Below, one piece after another: positions 1 through 8,112 of a DNA stretch of 64,000 nt. Where the stretch lies: the NCBI RefSeq assembly GCF_000768335.1, contig NZ_AVPT01000005.1, forward strand, positions 62,001 through 126,000, read 5' to 3'. Every line of letters starts with the position of its first letter. Positions within the stretch are counted from its first letter, which is position 1. The DNA is from Lysobacter arseniciresistens ZS79. Lineage in GTDB: Bacteria; Pseudomonadota; Gammaproteobacteria; Xanthomonadales; Xanthomonadaceae. The notes beneath the pieces were generated by a model. That model was not told the origin of the DNA and did not search any database. It saw nothing but the letters and a program-made list of their open reading frames with translations. The position numbers were made by a program, and so were the translations under genes.

Positions 1-300
1 GTCGCCCAGGTCGACCAGCACCCACTCCGCTTCGCGCTCGCCCTCGACACCCAGCGGCATCACGTCGAGCTTCTTGGCGAACTTCACCACCTCGTCGGCG
101 ATCGACTTGACGTGGCGCGACGAGGTGCCCGATGCGACCACCATGAAATCGGTGACGCTGCTCTTGCCGCGCACGTCGATCTCGACCGTGTCCTTCGCCT
201 TCAGCTCCTCGACCGCTTCGCGCACCGCTTTCAGCAGGTCCTCCACGGCGGGCGGGGGGCTGGGCAGGCGGGTCTTGATGACTTGGGCGGGTGTGGTCAA
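1..300 (-). CDS. rsfS: Ribosome silencing factor RsfS (partial, 3' end outside window)
   Basis: RsfS (Iojap/DUF143 family) binds ribosomal protein uL14 and blocks joining of the ribosomal subunits when nutrients run short. The visible 100 codons contain the family core: a stretch reading EELKAKDTVEIDVRGKSSVT, then a hydrophobic strand, then GTSSRHVKSIADEVVKFAKK and VEGEREAEWVLVDLGD. The C-terminus lies beyond base 1. The only suitable start is a TTG at base 300, since no in-frame ATG precedes the conserved core. It follows nadD on the same strand with a 32-base gap. The order nadD-rsfS is the usual one in proteobacteria and suggests one operon. Confidence 0.9.
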   Translation of the reverse strand, partial: MTTPAQVIKTRLPSPPPAVEDLLKAVREAVEELKAKDTVEIDVRGKSSVTDFMVVASGTSSRHVKSIADEVVKFAKKLDVMPLGVEGEREAEWVLVDLGD

Positions 301-332
301 AGGGCAGCTCTGGGACGGGGGCAAGGGGCGGA

Positions 333-1025
333 TTATAGCGAAGCCGAGGATGCGGCCCCGCCTGCATACAGCCAGTGACGGGCGATGTAGGCGGCGACGG
401 CGTCCGGCACCAGCCCGGCCAGCGGCCGCCCGGCCGCGACGCGGGCGCGGATGGCGGTGGCCGAACCCTCGTGCAGCGGCTGCCGCAACCGCAGCACTCG
501 GCCGCCCGGCGCCCGGTTCAGGGCGGCGACCGAATCGGTCCAGCGGCCGTCGAGCCAGCCGGCCAGCGGCCCGGGCAACACCGACGGTGACAGGTCGATG
601 CCTGGGCGCTCGGCGACGACGAAGTGCGACAACTCGAACAGCGCCTGCCAGTCCTTCCATTGCGGCAGGCCGAGCAGGCTGTCGGCACCGACCAGCAGCG
701 CCACCGGGGCGGCATCGCCGAGCTCGCGGCGGATGCCTTGCAGGGTGTCGATGGTCCACGAGCGGGTCGTGCGCGACAGTTCGCGCCGGTCGACCTTCAG
801 CCGCGGCTCGCCGGCCACGGCGAGGTCGAGCATGCGCGCGCGGTGGATCGCGCCGGCGCCGGGAGTGTCGCGGTGCGGCGGGTCGGCCGCCGGCATCAGC
901 CGGATCGTGGCGTCGAGCCGGTCGCGCGCGTGGCGGGCGACGCCGAGGTGGCCGTTGTGGACGGGGTCGAACGTACCGCCGTAGAACACGGTCAGCGGTG
1001 CGGTCGCGGTGGCGACCTCAGGCAC
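333..1025 (-). CDS. nadD: Nicotinate-nucleotide adenylyltransferase
   Basis: NadD transfers AMP from ATP to nicotinate mononucleotide, giving deamido-NAD in de novo and salvage NAD synthesis in the cytoplasm. The 230-residue protein has the nucleotidyltransferase signature GGTFDPVHNGHL at residues 16-27 and the second motif SATAIR at about 188-193. Length fits the family (about 210-230). The start is GTG at base 1025, overlapping the last codons of holA by 8 bases, so translation is probably coupled. It belongs to the minus-strand run lptE-holA-nadD-rsfS. Confidence 0.95.
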   Translation of the reverse strand: MPEVATATAPLTVFYGGTFDPVHNGHLGVARHARDRLDATIRLMPAADPPHRDTPGAGAIHRARMLDLAVAGEPRLKVDRRELSRTTRSWTIDTLQGIRRELGDAAPVALLVGADSLLGLPQWKDWQALFELSHFVVAERPGIDLSPSVLPGPLAGWLDGRWTDSVAALNRAPGGRVLRLRQPLHEGSATAIRARVAAGRPLAGLVPDAVAAYIARHWLYAGGAASSASL

Positions 1026-2073
1026 GCGCCAGCATCCGGGTCGCGCGCGGCTCGGCGACCGCCAGCAGCAGCCGCTCCAGCGCCAGCCAGGCGTCGGCCG
1101 GGTCCTCGCCGCGGACGCCGCGGCCCTTGGCGATGCGGTCGACCCGCCCGGCCTGCGAGACGAACGCGTCCCAGCGCGCGGCGGGGTGGCGCTGCAGCGC
1201 GCGCTGGTACATCGGCTGCTTCGAGTCCCAGATGCGCTGCGCCTTGAACTCGGCCGACAGGTTGCCGCCGCCGGCCTTGATCCGGGCCAGCGCCGCGGTG
1301 CGCTGCAGCTCCATCACCACCATGCCGAGCAGCGCCGGCACCGCCTCGCCCTCGGCGCGCAGGCCGGCCAGCATCCGCGCCACCTGCGCGGGCTGGCCGT
1401 TCATCGCCGCATCGAGCACGCGGAACACGTCGAAGCGCGCGGCGTCGGCGACCAGCGCATCCATCCGCGCCGCATCCAGCCGGCCGCCATCACTGAGCAA
1501 CGCGAGCTTGTCGACTTCCTGCGCGGCCGCCAGCAGGTTTCCGTCGACCCGCTCGGCCAGCCGCAGCACCGCCTCGCGGTCGGCCTGCAGGCCACGCGCG
1601 TGCAGGCGCCGGCTGATCCAGTCGGGCAGTTCGTGCGGCTTGACCTGCCAGCCGACGGCGACCCGGCCGACCTTGCCGATCGCCTCGCTCCACTTGCCGG
1701 CGTGCTTGCGGCTCCACTCGGTGGTGGTGACCAGCAGCACCACGTCGGCCGGCGGCGACTGGCAGAAGTCGACGATCATCTGCGCGCCCTGCTTGATCGG
1801 CTTGCCCGACGGGATCCGCAGCTCGATCAGGCGACGGCTGGCGAACAGGCTCGGCGCCGCGAGGCTGGCGTGCAGCGCGTTCCAGTCGTCCTCGCTCTGC
1901 TTGCCCTCGAACTCGAACACCTCGCGCTCGGTGATGCCCTGCGCGCGCGCGGCGGCCCGGACCGCGTCGGCGGCCTCCAGCACCAGCAGCGCCTCGGCGC
2001 CGGCGACGAGGTAGGCCGGCAGCAGCGGGCCCGACTCGAGCTGGGCCGCCAGCTGTTCCGGCTTCAGTTCCAT
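1018..2073 (-). CDS. holA: DNA polymerase III subunit delta
   Basis: HolA is the delta subunit of the DnaX clamp loader and opens the beta sliding clamp. The 351-residue protein starts MELKPEQLAAQLE and continues with PAYLVAGAEALLVLEAADAV, the N-terminal strand and helix of delta. It lacks an active Walker A motif, as expected for delta. The reading frame stays open upstream of the ATG at 2073, but that extension is antisense to the proline-rich tail of lptE. The chosen ATG lies one base after the lptE stop, which fits a tightly packed operon. dnaX, encoding its clamp-loader partner, lies 2 kb upstream. Confidence 0.93.
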   Translation of the reverse strand: MELKPEQLAAQLESGPLLPAYLVAGAEALLVLEAADAVRAAARAQGITEREVFEFEGKQSEDDWNALHASLAAPSLFASRRLIELRIPSGKPIKQGAQMIVDFCQSPPADVVLLVTTTEWSRKHAGKWSEAIGKVGRVAVGWQVKPHELPDWISRRLHARGLQADREAVLRLAERVDGNLLAAAQEVDKLALLSDGGRLDAARMDALVADAARFDVFRVLDAAMNGQPAQVARMLAGLRAEGEAVPALLGMVVMELQRTAALARIKAGGGNLSAEFKAQRIWDSKQPMYQRALQRHPAARWDAFVSQAGRVDRIAKGRGVRGEDPADAWLALERLLLAVAEPRATRMLARA

Positions 2074-2074
2074 C

Positions 2075-2770
2075 TCAGGGGACGGGCTCGGGCGCCGGCT
2101 GGGGGTCGTCCTGCGCCGGCTCGGGCGCGGGTTCCGCGGCGGGTGCCGGCTCCGCGTCCGGCACCGGGTCGGCGCCCGGCAGCGGCATCGCGTTGGCCGC
2201 CTCCATCGCCGCCTCGGCAGCATCGGTCAGTTCGATGAAGACCTTGTCGGCACCGACCACGCCGCCCTCGGACGAGGCCGCGTCGATCCGGCGCAGCACC
2301 GAGGCCGCCATCTCGCGGCGCATCTCGCGCACCAGGATGTCGCGCTCGCCCTCGGTGCCGATCGAGGCTTCCGGGACCGAGATGTAGTCGCGCGACAGCT
2401 CGATGTTCTGGCGCGGTACCAGCAGCGTGCCGTCGCCGTTGCGCAGCTCGAACACCACCGCGTAGCGCAGGCTGAACTCCTGCGCGCGGCCGCGCTCGTC
2501 GACGCTGACCGGGGTGCTGCCCCAGCGCTCGGCCAGCAGTTCCAGCACCGCCGGGTTCTCGGTCGCGGCCGTGGCCGGCGTCGCGCCGGCGCGGGTCAGC
2601 GCCTCGGCCAGCGTCGCCGCCAGCGGACTGTAGCGGTCGGTCGAGACCACCTTCACCGGGTCGAGGTTGGACGGCAGCGCCATCGCGCCGCGCAGGTGGA
2701 AGCCGCAGGCCGACAGGGCCAGCACGAGGAAGACGGCCGTGAGCCGGGGAATCGTCAGGCGAAGTGTCAT
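2075..2770 (-). CDS. lptE: LPS-assembly lipoprotein LptE
   Basis: LptE is the outer-membrane lipoprotein that plugs the LptD barrel and helps deliver lipopolysaccharide to the cell surface. The 231-residue protein has a lipoprotein signal peptide with lipobox LSAC (Cys22), followed by GFHLRGAMALP, the typical LptE mature start. Unusually, the last 35 or so residues are a run of Pro, Ala, Glu and Asp, with no predicted fold, that E. coli LptE lacks. leuS, the common upstream neighbour, is not here. A HIT-family gene precedes lptE instead. Confidence 0.92.
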   Translation of the reverse strand: MTLRLTIPRLTAVFLVLALSACGFHLRGAMALPSNLDPVKVVSTDRYSPLAATLAEALTRAGATPATAATENPAVLELLAERWGSTPVSVDERGRAQEFSLRYAVVFELRNGDGTLLVPRQNIELSRDYISVPEASIGTEGERDILVREMRREMAASVLRRIDAASSEGGVVGADKVFIELTDAAEAAMEAANAMPLPGADPVPDAEPAPAAEPAPEPAQDDPQPAPEPVP

Positions 2771-2842
2771 GCCGGGAGTCTGTATGAGGGGGATGGGGGC
2801 GGCAAGCAGCAGAACCGGGCCCGGCTGAACCGGGTGCGAAGC

Positions 2843-3205
2843 TCAGCTCGCCTCGCCGCCGCGCGCCGGCGTGCCGAAACGGCCCAGCGGCGCGCCGGCC
2901 AGCAGGTGCAGGTGGATCTGGAACACGGTCTGCCCGCCATGCTCGTTGCAGTTCATGACGACGCGGTAGCCGTCGTCGGCGAAGCCCTGCCGTTTCGCGT
3001 ACGCGGCGGCGGCGACCGCCAGCCGCCCGACCACCTCGGCCTGCGAGGGCTTCAGGTCGTTGAGCGTGGCGACCGGCGTCTTCGGCACGAACAGCACGTG
3101 CACCGGCGCCTGCGGGGCGATGTCGCGGAACGCGATCAGGTGCTCGTCCTCGTAGACGATGTCGGCGGGGATCTCGCGGCGGATGATCTGGTCGAAGATG
3201 GTCAT
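2843..3205 (-). CDS. HIT-family (HinT-like) protein with altered first motif residue
   Basis: This 120-residue protein has the length and fold of HinT, a purine nucleoside phosphoramidase that hydrolyses AMP-lysine-type bonds in the cytoplasm. Landmarks are MTIFDQIIRREIPADIVYED at the start and NCNEHGGQTVF before the active site. The HIT motif, normally His-x-His-x-His, reads Q96-I-H98-L-H100. The central His98, the family's nucleophile position, is kept, but the first His is Gln. The ATG at 3205 was chosen because the longer frame upstream only mirrors recR. It lies 3' of recR, separated from it by a REP-like inverted repeat. Confidence 0.9.
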   Translation of the reverse strand: MTIFDQIIRREIPADIVYEDEHLIAFRDIAPQAPVHVLFVPKTPVATLNDLKPSQAEVVGRLAVAAAAYAKRQGFADDGYRVVMNCNEHGGQTVFQIHLHLLAGAPLGRFGTPARGGEAS

Positions 3206-3233
3206 GGCCGGCTCCGTGGTGGTGTGCCTTGTT

Positions 3234-3306
3234 GTAGGAGCGACGTCAGTCGCGACCTGTACATCGTTTCGGGCGCTCGGCGGGTCGCGACTCACGTCGC
3301 TCCTAC
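3234..3306. repeat. REP-like inverted repeat, copy 1 (73 bp)
   Basis: Two 24-base arms in opposite orientation, GTAGGAGCGACGT at the left end and ACGTCGCTCCTAC at the right, flank a 25-base centre. The arms differ at one position. A second element with nearly the same arms and exactly the same length lies at 56322-56394. Both sit just 3' of a minus-strand gene (here 7 bases after the recR stop). The structure resembles repetitive extragenic palindromes common in Xanthomonadaceae. It could also act as a transcription terminator or mRNA stabiliser. Confidence 0.85.
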
Positions 3307-3312
3307 CAGGCG

Positions 3313-3909
3313 CTAGGTCATTTCGCTGCGGGTGCCGAAGGCGTGCGACAGGGTCCCGCGGTCGACGTATTCGAGCTCGCCGCCCAGCGGCACGCCGTGG
3401 GCCAGCCGGCTCGGGCGGACGCCGTGCTGGCGCGCAAGCTGGCCGAGGTAGTGCGCGGTGGCCTCGCCCTCGACGGTCGGGTTGGTGGCGATGATCATCT
3501 CCGACACCTCGCCCTCGCCCAGCCGCGCACCCAGGCGGTCGAGCCCGAGTTCGCCCGGGCCGATGCCGTCGAGCGGGCTCAGCCGGCCCTGCAGCACGTA
3601 GTACAGGCCGCGGTAGCCGGTCGCCTGCTCGATCGCGAGGCGGTCGGCCGGGGTCTCGACCACGCACAGCTGGTGCACGTCGCGCGCGGCGCTGGCGCAG
3701 GTGGCGCAGACCTCGTCCTCGCTGAAGTCGCGGCAGCGCGCGCAGTGGCCGATCTTCTCGACCGCCGCGGCCAGCGCATCGGCCAGCCGCCGGCCACCGG
3801 CGCGCTCTCGTTCGAGCACGTGGTAGGCCATGCGCTGGGCCGACTTCTGGCCGACCCCGGGCAGCACCCGGAAGGCTTCGACCAGTTGTTCGAGCAGGGG
3901 CGAGGTCAT
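3313..3909 (-). CDS. recR: Recombination mediator RecR
   Basis: RecR works with RecO (and RecF) to load RecA on SSB-coated gapped DNA. The 198-residue protein has the N-terminal helix-hairpin-helix region ([18 protein letters not shown] at 15-32), a zinc finger with Cys56, Cys59, Cys68 and Cys71, and a Toprim domain from about residue 80 ([13 protein letters not shown]). Length matches the family. It is the third gene of dnaX-ybaB-recR, a conserved operon order in proteobacteria. Confidence 0.96.
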   Translation of the reverse strand: MTSPLLEQLVEAFRVLPGVGQKSAQRMAYHVLERERAGGRRLADALAAAVEKIGHCARCRDFSEDEVCATCASAARDVHQLCVVETPADRLAIEQATGYRGLYYVLQGRLSPLDGIGPGELGLDRLGARLGEGEVSEMIIATNPTVEGEATAHYLGQLARQHGVRPSRLAHGVPLGGELEYVDRGTLSHAFGTRSEMT

Positions 3910-3925
3910 CGCGACGCGGCGCCGA

Positions 3926-4246
3926 TCAGAACGGCATCTTCATCCCGGGCGGCAGCTGCATGCCGGCGGTGGCCGCGCCCATCTTCTCCTGCGAGGCGGC
4001 GTTGACCTTGTTGACCGCGTCGTTGATCGCGGCGGCGACCAGGTCCTCGGTCATCTCGGCGTCGCTGATCACGCTGGGGTCGATGCGGACCTTGCGGCAC
4101 TCCATGCGGCCGGTCAGGGTCACGCTGACCATGCCGCCACCGGCGTTGCCGGTGACCTCGATGTTGGCCAGTTCTTCCTGCGCACGCTGCATGTTTTCCT
4201 GCATCTTCTGCGCTTGCTGCATGAGTTGGGCGATGTTTCCGCGCAT
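3926..4246 (-). CDS. ybaB: YbaB/EbfC nucleoid-associated protein
   Basis: YbaB/EbfC proteins are small dimeric DNA-binding proteins of the nucleoid. The 106-residue product starts [20 protein letters not shown], a coiled-coil first helix, and ends with the Met- and Pro-rich tail [12 protein letters not shown] found across the family. The frame is open further upstream, but the ATG at 4246 gives the standard N-terminus. It lies between dnaX and recR, its conserved position. Confidence 0.95.
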   Translation of the reverse strand: MRGNIAQLMQQAQKMQENMQRAQEELANIEVTGNAGGGMVSVTLTGRMECRKVRIDPSVISDAEMTEDLVAAAINDAVNKVNAASQEKMGAATAGMQLPPGMKMPF

Positions 4247-4277
4247 GTCGTCTACTCGGTTCGGATTGAAAGGTGCG

Positions 4278-6074
4278 TCAGGCGTCGTGGGGCCGGATCG
4301 AGTCCGGCACAAGGCGGGCGCCGTGCTGGTGGATCAGGCGCTGCACCTCGGGGTCGCCGAGGAAGGCGTCCTCGGCCGCGGCCTGGCGTTCGTCGCGCGC
4401 GCGCTCGTTGCGCTGGCGCAGGGATTCGGACGGCGCGCCGGCGCTTTCGAAACGCAGCTGCGGGCGGGCGCCGAACAGCGGCGTGAGCGCTTCGGCGATG
4501 TCGTCGACCAGCGCAGGCAGCTTCAGCATTTCGTCGTCGGCCGACAGGCTCAGGCGCAGCAGGCCGTCCCCGCAACCGACAAAGCCGGCGTGCTCGGCCA
4601 GCATCCGCGCGGGGCCGCGCAGCGGGCTGCGGGCGACCCAGTCGAGCCAGTCGTCGGCGGTGTCGAGGCCGGGGTTGGCGTTGGCATGGGTGGACGGGGC
4701 CGGCGGCGAAGGTGGCGTGGGCGTGGCCGGGACTGCGACTGCGGCCGGCTTCGATGCGGGTTCCCGCTCCAGCTCGGGTTCGGGTTCCGATACCGCGATC
4801 CGCACCGGTTCACGCACATGCTCCCGGGCGGGCGTCGCAACCGCCGGTGGTTCCATGCCGGCAGCCGGGCCACCGGTCGATCCGTGCGGCTCAGCGGCGC
4901 TGGCCGCGGCAGCCGCCGGCGCACCGGTCGCCTCGCGCCGGGCATCGCTCCGCGACGGGGCAGCACGCACGCCCTCCCCGCCCGCCGGACGGAACGCGAG
5001 CATCCGCAGCACCGCCATCTCGAAACCGGCGCGCGGGCTCGGCGCCAGCGGCAGGTCGCGGCGGCCGTGCAGCGCCATCTGGTACCACAGCTGCACCAGC
5101 TCGGGCCGCAACGCGTCGGCCAGCCCGTCGAGGTCCACGCCCTCGGCTTCGTTCGCGGCGGCCGGCACCAGCTGGCGCACCTGCACGCGGTGCAGCGCGT
5201 CGGTCAGGGCCTCCAGCACGCTCGACCAGTCCGGCGAGAACTCGGCCAGCCCGGCGACTTCCGCCATCAGCGCCTCGCCGTCGCCGTCGGCCAGCGCCTG
5301 CAGCAACGCGCCGACGCGGGTGCGGTCGACGGTGCCGAGCATGGCCGCGACCGCGGCGTCGGTCAGCCCCCCGCCGGCGGTGCCCGACCCGGTGTAGGCG
5401 ATCGCCTGGTCCAGCAGCGACAGCCCGTCGCGCAGGCTGCCGTCGGCGGCGCGGGCCAGCTGGCGCACCGCGCCCGGCTCGGCGACGATGCCCTCGGCCG
5501 CGAGGATTTTGTTGACCTGGCCGGTGATCTGGTCCTCGTCCAGCCGCTTGAGGTTGAACTGCAGGCAGCGCGACAGCACCGTCACCGGCAGCTTCTGCGG
5601 GTCGGTGGTGGCCAGCAGGAACTTCACGTGCCCCGGCGGCTCCTCCAGCGTCTTCAGCAGCGCGTTGAACGCCGCCTTGGAGAGCATGTGCACCTCGTCG
5701 ATCAGGTACACCTTCATGCGCCCGCGCGACGGCATGTACTGGGCGTTCTCGATCACCTCGCGGACGTCGTCGACACCGGTGTTGCTGGCCGCGTCGATCT
5801 CCAGCAGGTCGAGGAAACGGCCGGCGTCGATGTCGCGGCAGGCGCTGCACTCGCCGCAGGGCTCGGCCGAGGTGCCGCGCTCGCAGTTGAGCGACTTGGC
5901 GAAGATCCGCGCGATGGTGGTCTTGCCGACGCCGCGGGTGCCGGTGAACAGGAACGCGTGGTGCACCCGGCCGGTGTCGAGCGCGTTGGTCAGCGCGCGC
6001 ACGACGTGTTCCTGCCCGACCAGTTCGGCGAAGCGCCGGGGGCGCCATTTGCGGGCGAGGACGAGGTAGGACAT
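4278..6074 (-). CDS. dnaX: DNA polymerase III subunits gamma/tau
   Basis: DnaX is the ATPase of the clamp loader; tau also links core polymerases and the DnaB helicase. The 598-residue protein starts [20 protein letters not shown], has Walker [10 protein letters not shown] at 45-53 and a zinc-binding set at Cys64, Cys73, Cys76 and Cys79. A variable Pro/Ala/Glu-rich linker follows at roughly 380-480, then the tau-specific C-terminal domain (around [20 protein letters not shown]). Upstream in-frame codons are antisense to other sequence and were dropped. I see no A-rich slippery heptamer of the E. coli kind, so a shorter gamma form by frameshifting is not evident. Confidence 0.95.
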   Translation of the reverse strand: MSYLVLARKWRPRRFAELVGQEHVVRALTNALDTGRVHHAFLFTGTRGVGKTTIARIFAKSLNCERGTSAEPCGECSACRDIDAGRFLDLLEIDAASNTGVDDVREVIENAQYMPSRGRMKVYLIDEVHMLSKAAFNALLKTLEEPPGHVKFLLATTDPQKLPVTVLSRCLQFNLKRLDEDQITGQVNKILAAEGIVAEPGAVRQLARAADGSLRDGLSLLDQAIAYTGSGTAGGGLTDAAVAAMLGTVDRTRVGALLQALADGDGEALMAEVAGLAEFSPDWSSVLEALTDALHRVQVRQLVPAAANEAEGVDLDGLADALRPELVQLWYQMALHGRRDLPLAPSPRAGFEMAVLRMLAFRPAGGEGVRAAPSRSDARREATGAPAAAAASAAEPHGSTGGPAAGMEPPAVATPAREHVREPVRIAVSEPEPELEREPASKPAAVAVPATPTPPSPPAPSTHANANPGLDTADDWLDWVARSPLRGPARMLAEHAGFVGCGDGLLRLSLSADDEMLKLPALVDDIAEALTPLFGARPQLRFESAGAPSESLRQRNERARDERQAAAEDAFLGDPEVQRLIHQHGARLVPDSIRPHDA

Positions 6075-6221
6075 CGGGATCCCTGGTTGCTGCGTGGTCT
6101 GCGGCGCCGGCGCGTCGGGCGGCCCCGGGCGGGCCGCCGGACCGGCTCGGGGCATTGTGCCACGCCCGTCCAGACGGCCCGTGCCCGGGGCCGCCACGTA
6201 TCCGCGACCGCGGCGTCGCCC

Positions 6222-6250
6222 TTGTCCACAGCCCCCGCGACCGCTAGAAT
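6222..6250 (+). promoter_or_regulatory. Candidate sigma-70 promoter for tRNA-Ser(GGA)/ffs
   Basis: TTGTCC at 6222-6227 and TAGAAT at 6245-6250 are separated by exactly 17 bases. The tRNA starts 55 bases after the -10 hexamer. It lies in the 230-base gap between dnaX (divergent) and the tRNA. Confidence 0.65.
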
Positions 6251-6304
6251 TTGCGGCCCTGTTGGCGGCCGGATGCCGCGCTCGGGGTTGCGTGACCCAG
6301 GTGC

Positions 6305-6397
6305 GGAGAGGTGTCCGAGTGGTTGAAGGAGCACGCCTGGAAAGTGTGTAAGCGTCTAAACCGCGCTTCGGGGGTTCGAATCCCCCTCTCTCCGCCA
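6305..6397 (+). tRNA. tRNA-Ser (anticodon GGA)
   Basis: The 93-base sequence folds as a class II tRNA: acceptor stem GGAGAGG pairing with CCTCTCC, the anticodon loop CTGGAAA (anticodon GGA, reading UCC/UCU), a long variable arm, the T-loop GGTTCGAATCC, and an encoded CCA end. The SRP RNA follows about 23 bases later, and the two are probably transcribed together. Confidence 0.96.
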
Positions 6398-6419
6398 GAT
6401 TCACCGCAAGATTCCATGG

Positions 6420-6523
6420 TGGCCCCGTCGGCCCCTCGCGACGCTAGGTCGAAAACCCCGCCAGGGCCGGAAGGCAGCAACGGTATCGACTGACGCGGGT
6501 GCCGAGGCCAGCCGGCGGGGTCA
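6420..6523 (+). ncRNA. ffs: Signal recognition particle RNA (4.5S, small bacterial type)
   Basis: The conserved SRP helix-8 hairpin is present: CCAGGGCCGGAAGGCAGCAA (GGAA tetraloop and the asymmetric GCAGC loop that binds Ffh), with the GACGCGGGTGCCGAGGCCAGC return strand. The outer ends (GGCCCCGTCGGCC near the 5' side, GGCCAGCCGGCGGGGTC near the 3' side) pair to close the rod. Exact ends are approximate. The RNA targets membrane and exported proteins to SecYEG together with Ffh. Confidence 0.93.
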
Positions 6524-6583
6524 TCGCCATTTCGGGCGCCGCCCGCACCTACGTCTGCGCCGAGCCACGCCGTGTCGCACCGC

Positions 6584-7345
6584 TCAGCGGCCGGTACCGA
6601 CCTGCATCGAGGTCGTCGCGCGCAACTCGACCCTCTCGCCCGGCCGGCCGATCCGGTAGCCGCGCGCTTCCAACTGCCGCCCTTCTTCCTCGCTGGCGTA
6701 GTGGTATAGCAGGCAGCGCGCGAGCAGTTCGCGCGGGTACTCGTGCTCCAGGTCCTCGATGCCGCTGTGCGACGGGTTGCCGTGCAGCGCGCAGTCGTGC
6801 GCGACCAGTTCGCCGTCGTCGGCAACGCGGGCCAACACCTCGGGGATCGGCCGGGTGTCGCCGGTCCACACCACGCTGCCGCGCAGGCGCAGGCCGAACG
6901 AGGTGTCGGGCCAGTGGTGGCGGGTCGGGAACACCTCCAGCCGCACGCCGTCGTGCCAGAACGCATCGCCGACCGGGATCACCTGGAACGCGTCCCAGAA
7001 GTTGGCGCCGCCCTCGGCCAGCGGATTCGGGTAGTCGCCGACACGCTGGTGCAGCAGCGGCACCAGCTTGGCGGGTACGTACAGGCTCACCCGCCCGCGG
7101 CGGGACTCGTCGAAGTAGCTCTCGACGAACAGCCGCTCGAAACCGGCGACGTGGTCCAGGTGGGTGTGGGTGATGAACAGCGCGCGCGGCGCCTCGCCGT
7201 ATTCGCGCAGGCAGGCGGTCAGGCCCTCGCCGCCGCAGTCGATGGTCAGCCACGGCCGGCCGTCGCGCTCGAGCGTCGCCATCGCCGAGCCAAGCTCGAC
7301 CGCCGACGCGTTGCCGACCCCGTGCAGTCGCAATGCCCACGCCAT
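6584..7345 (-). CDS. MBL-fold metallo-hydrolase of unknown substrate
   Basis: The 253-residue protein has the metallo-beta-lactamase fold signature HTHLDH (His60, His62, Asp64, His65). Further ligand-like residues are in PTRHHW, WTGDTRP and AHDCALHG, resembling the RNase Z/ribonuclease-type subgroup of the superfamily. There is no signal peptide, so it is probably cytoplasmic. Its start lies one base after the stop of kdkA on the same strand, suggesting co-transcription. The substrate cannot be told from sequence; a phosphodiester is one possibility. Confidence 0.8.
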   Translation of the reverse strand: MAWALRLHGVGNASAVELGSAMATLERDGRPWLTIDCGGEGLTACLREYGEAPRALFITHTHLDHVAGFERLFVESYFDESRRGRVSLYVPAKLVPLLHQRVGDYPNPLAEGGANFWDAFQVIPVGDAFWHDGVRLEVFPTRHHWPDTSFGLRLRGSVVWTGDTRPIPEVLARVADDGELVAHDCALHGNPSHSGIEDLEHEYPRELLARCLLYHYASEEEGRQLEARGYRIGRPGERVELRATTSMQVGTGR

Positions 7346-7346
7346 C

Positions 7347-8108
7347 TCAGACGCCCCTCGCCCAGACGCGGTCGTAGGCGTCGCGCAGCCGCGCGAAATC
7401 GCGCTCGACCGCCTCGACCGTACGCTCGCCGCGCAGCTTCAGCAGTGAGCGCTTCAACCGCACGAGGTTGCGCTCGCGCCAGCCGGTCGCGGGGATGCGC
7501 AGCCGGCCGCGGTCCAGGTCGATCACCCAGCCACGCCCGGTCGGGTCGAACATCAGGTTGTGGGCGTTGAGGTCGGCGTGGTCCAGCCCGGCACGGTGGG
7601 CGCGCGCGACCAGCCGGCCGGCCTCCTCCCACGGCGCGCCATCGCCGGCGACCGCGGCGCGGTCGGCCAAGGTGCGGACGCCAGGCAGCCGCTCGATCAG
7701 GATCGCCGCGCGGTAGTGCGCGCCCTCGCGCCGGTAGTACGCGGCGATCGGCGCCGGCACCGGCACGCCCTTCGCGGCGGCGGCGCGGGTCAGGCGGAAC
7801 TCGGCGAAGCTTCGGGTGCGCGTCGCCCCGTGCCACAGGTAACGGTCGTGGTTGAAATGCGCCACGAGGCCGCCGCGCAGGTAGCGCCGCAACACCGCCT
7901 CGCCGAAGTCGGCATCGATGAACCAGGCGCCGCCGCGGCCGCCGCTGGCCACCGGGCGCGCGCGGTCTTCCCACCACGCAGGCGAAAACCACTCCGGCTC
8001 GACTTGCCGCACCCGAGTCTGGTCGAACAGAATCGCGCCGAACCCGCTGTCGTCGCGGAACGGCGTCAGTCCTTCAGCGGCGTCATACCCCGTCATCCGC
8101 CGGAGCAT
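7347..8108 (-). CDS. kdkA: 3-deoxy-D-manno-octulosonic acid (Kdo) kinase
   Basis: KdkA phosphorylates O-4 of Kdo on lipid A at the inner face of the cytoplasmic membrane, a modification seen where LPS carries a single Kdo (Haemophilus, Xanthomonas). The 253-residue protein has a small kinase fold: [19 protein letters not shown] in the N-lobe, the catalytic loop [12 protein letters not shown] and the metal-binding strand [10 protein letters not shown] second ATG at 8096 ([10 protein letters not shown]) is an equally plausible start. It is divergent from a GT9 glycosyltransferase, and both probably serve LPS inner-core assembly. Confidence 0.88.
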   Translation of the reverse strand: MLRRMTGYDAAEGLTPFRDDSGFGAILFDQTRVRQVEPEWFSPAWWEDRARPVASGGRGGAWFIDADFGEAVLRRYLRGGLVAHFNHDRYLWHGATRTRSFAEFRLTRAAAAKGVPVPAPIAAYYRREGAHYRAAILIERLPGVRTLADRAAVAGDGAPWEEAGRLVARAHRAGLDHADLNAHNLMFDPTGRGWVIDLDRGRLRIPATGWRERNLVRLKRSLLKLRGERTVEAVERDFARLRDAYDRVWARGV

Positions 8109-8112
8109 AGCA

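Noticed and set aside
4278-5500. Programmed frameshift in dnaX for a gamma form
   Set aside because: No A-rich slippery heptamer or following hairpin of the known type was seen.
3960-6326. 788-codon plus-strand open frame opposite ybaB and dnaX
   Set aside because: Mirror of dnaX in a GC-rich genome; no domain, biased composition.
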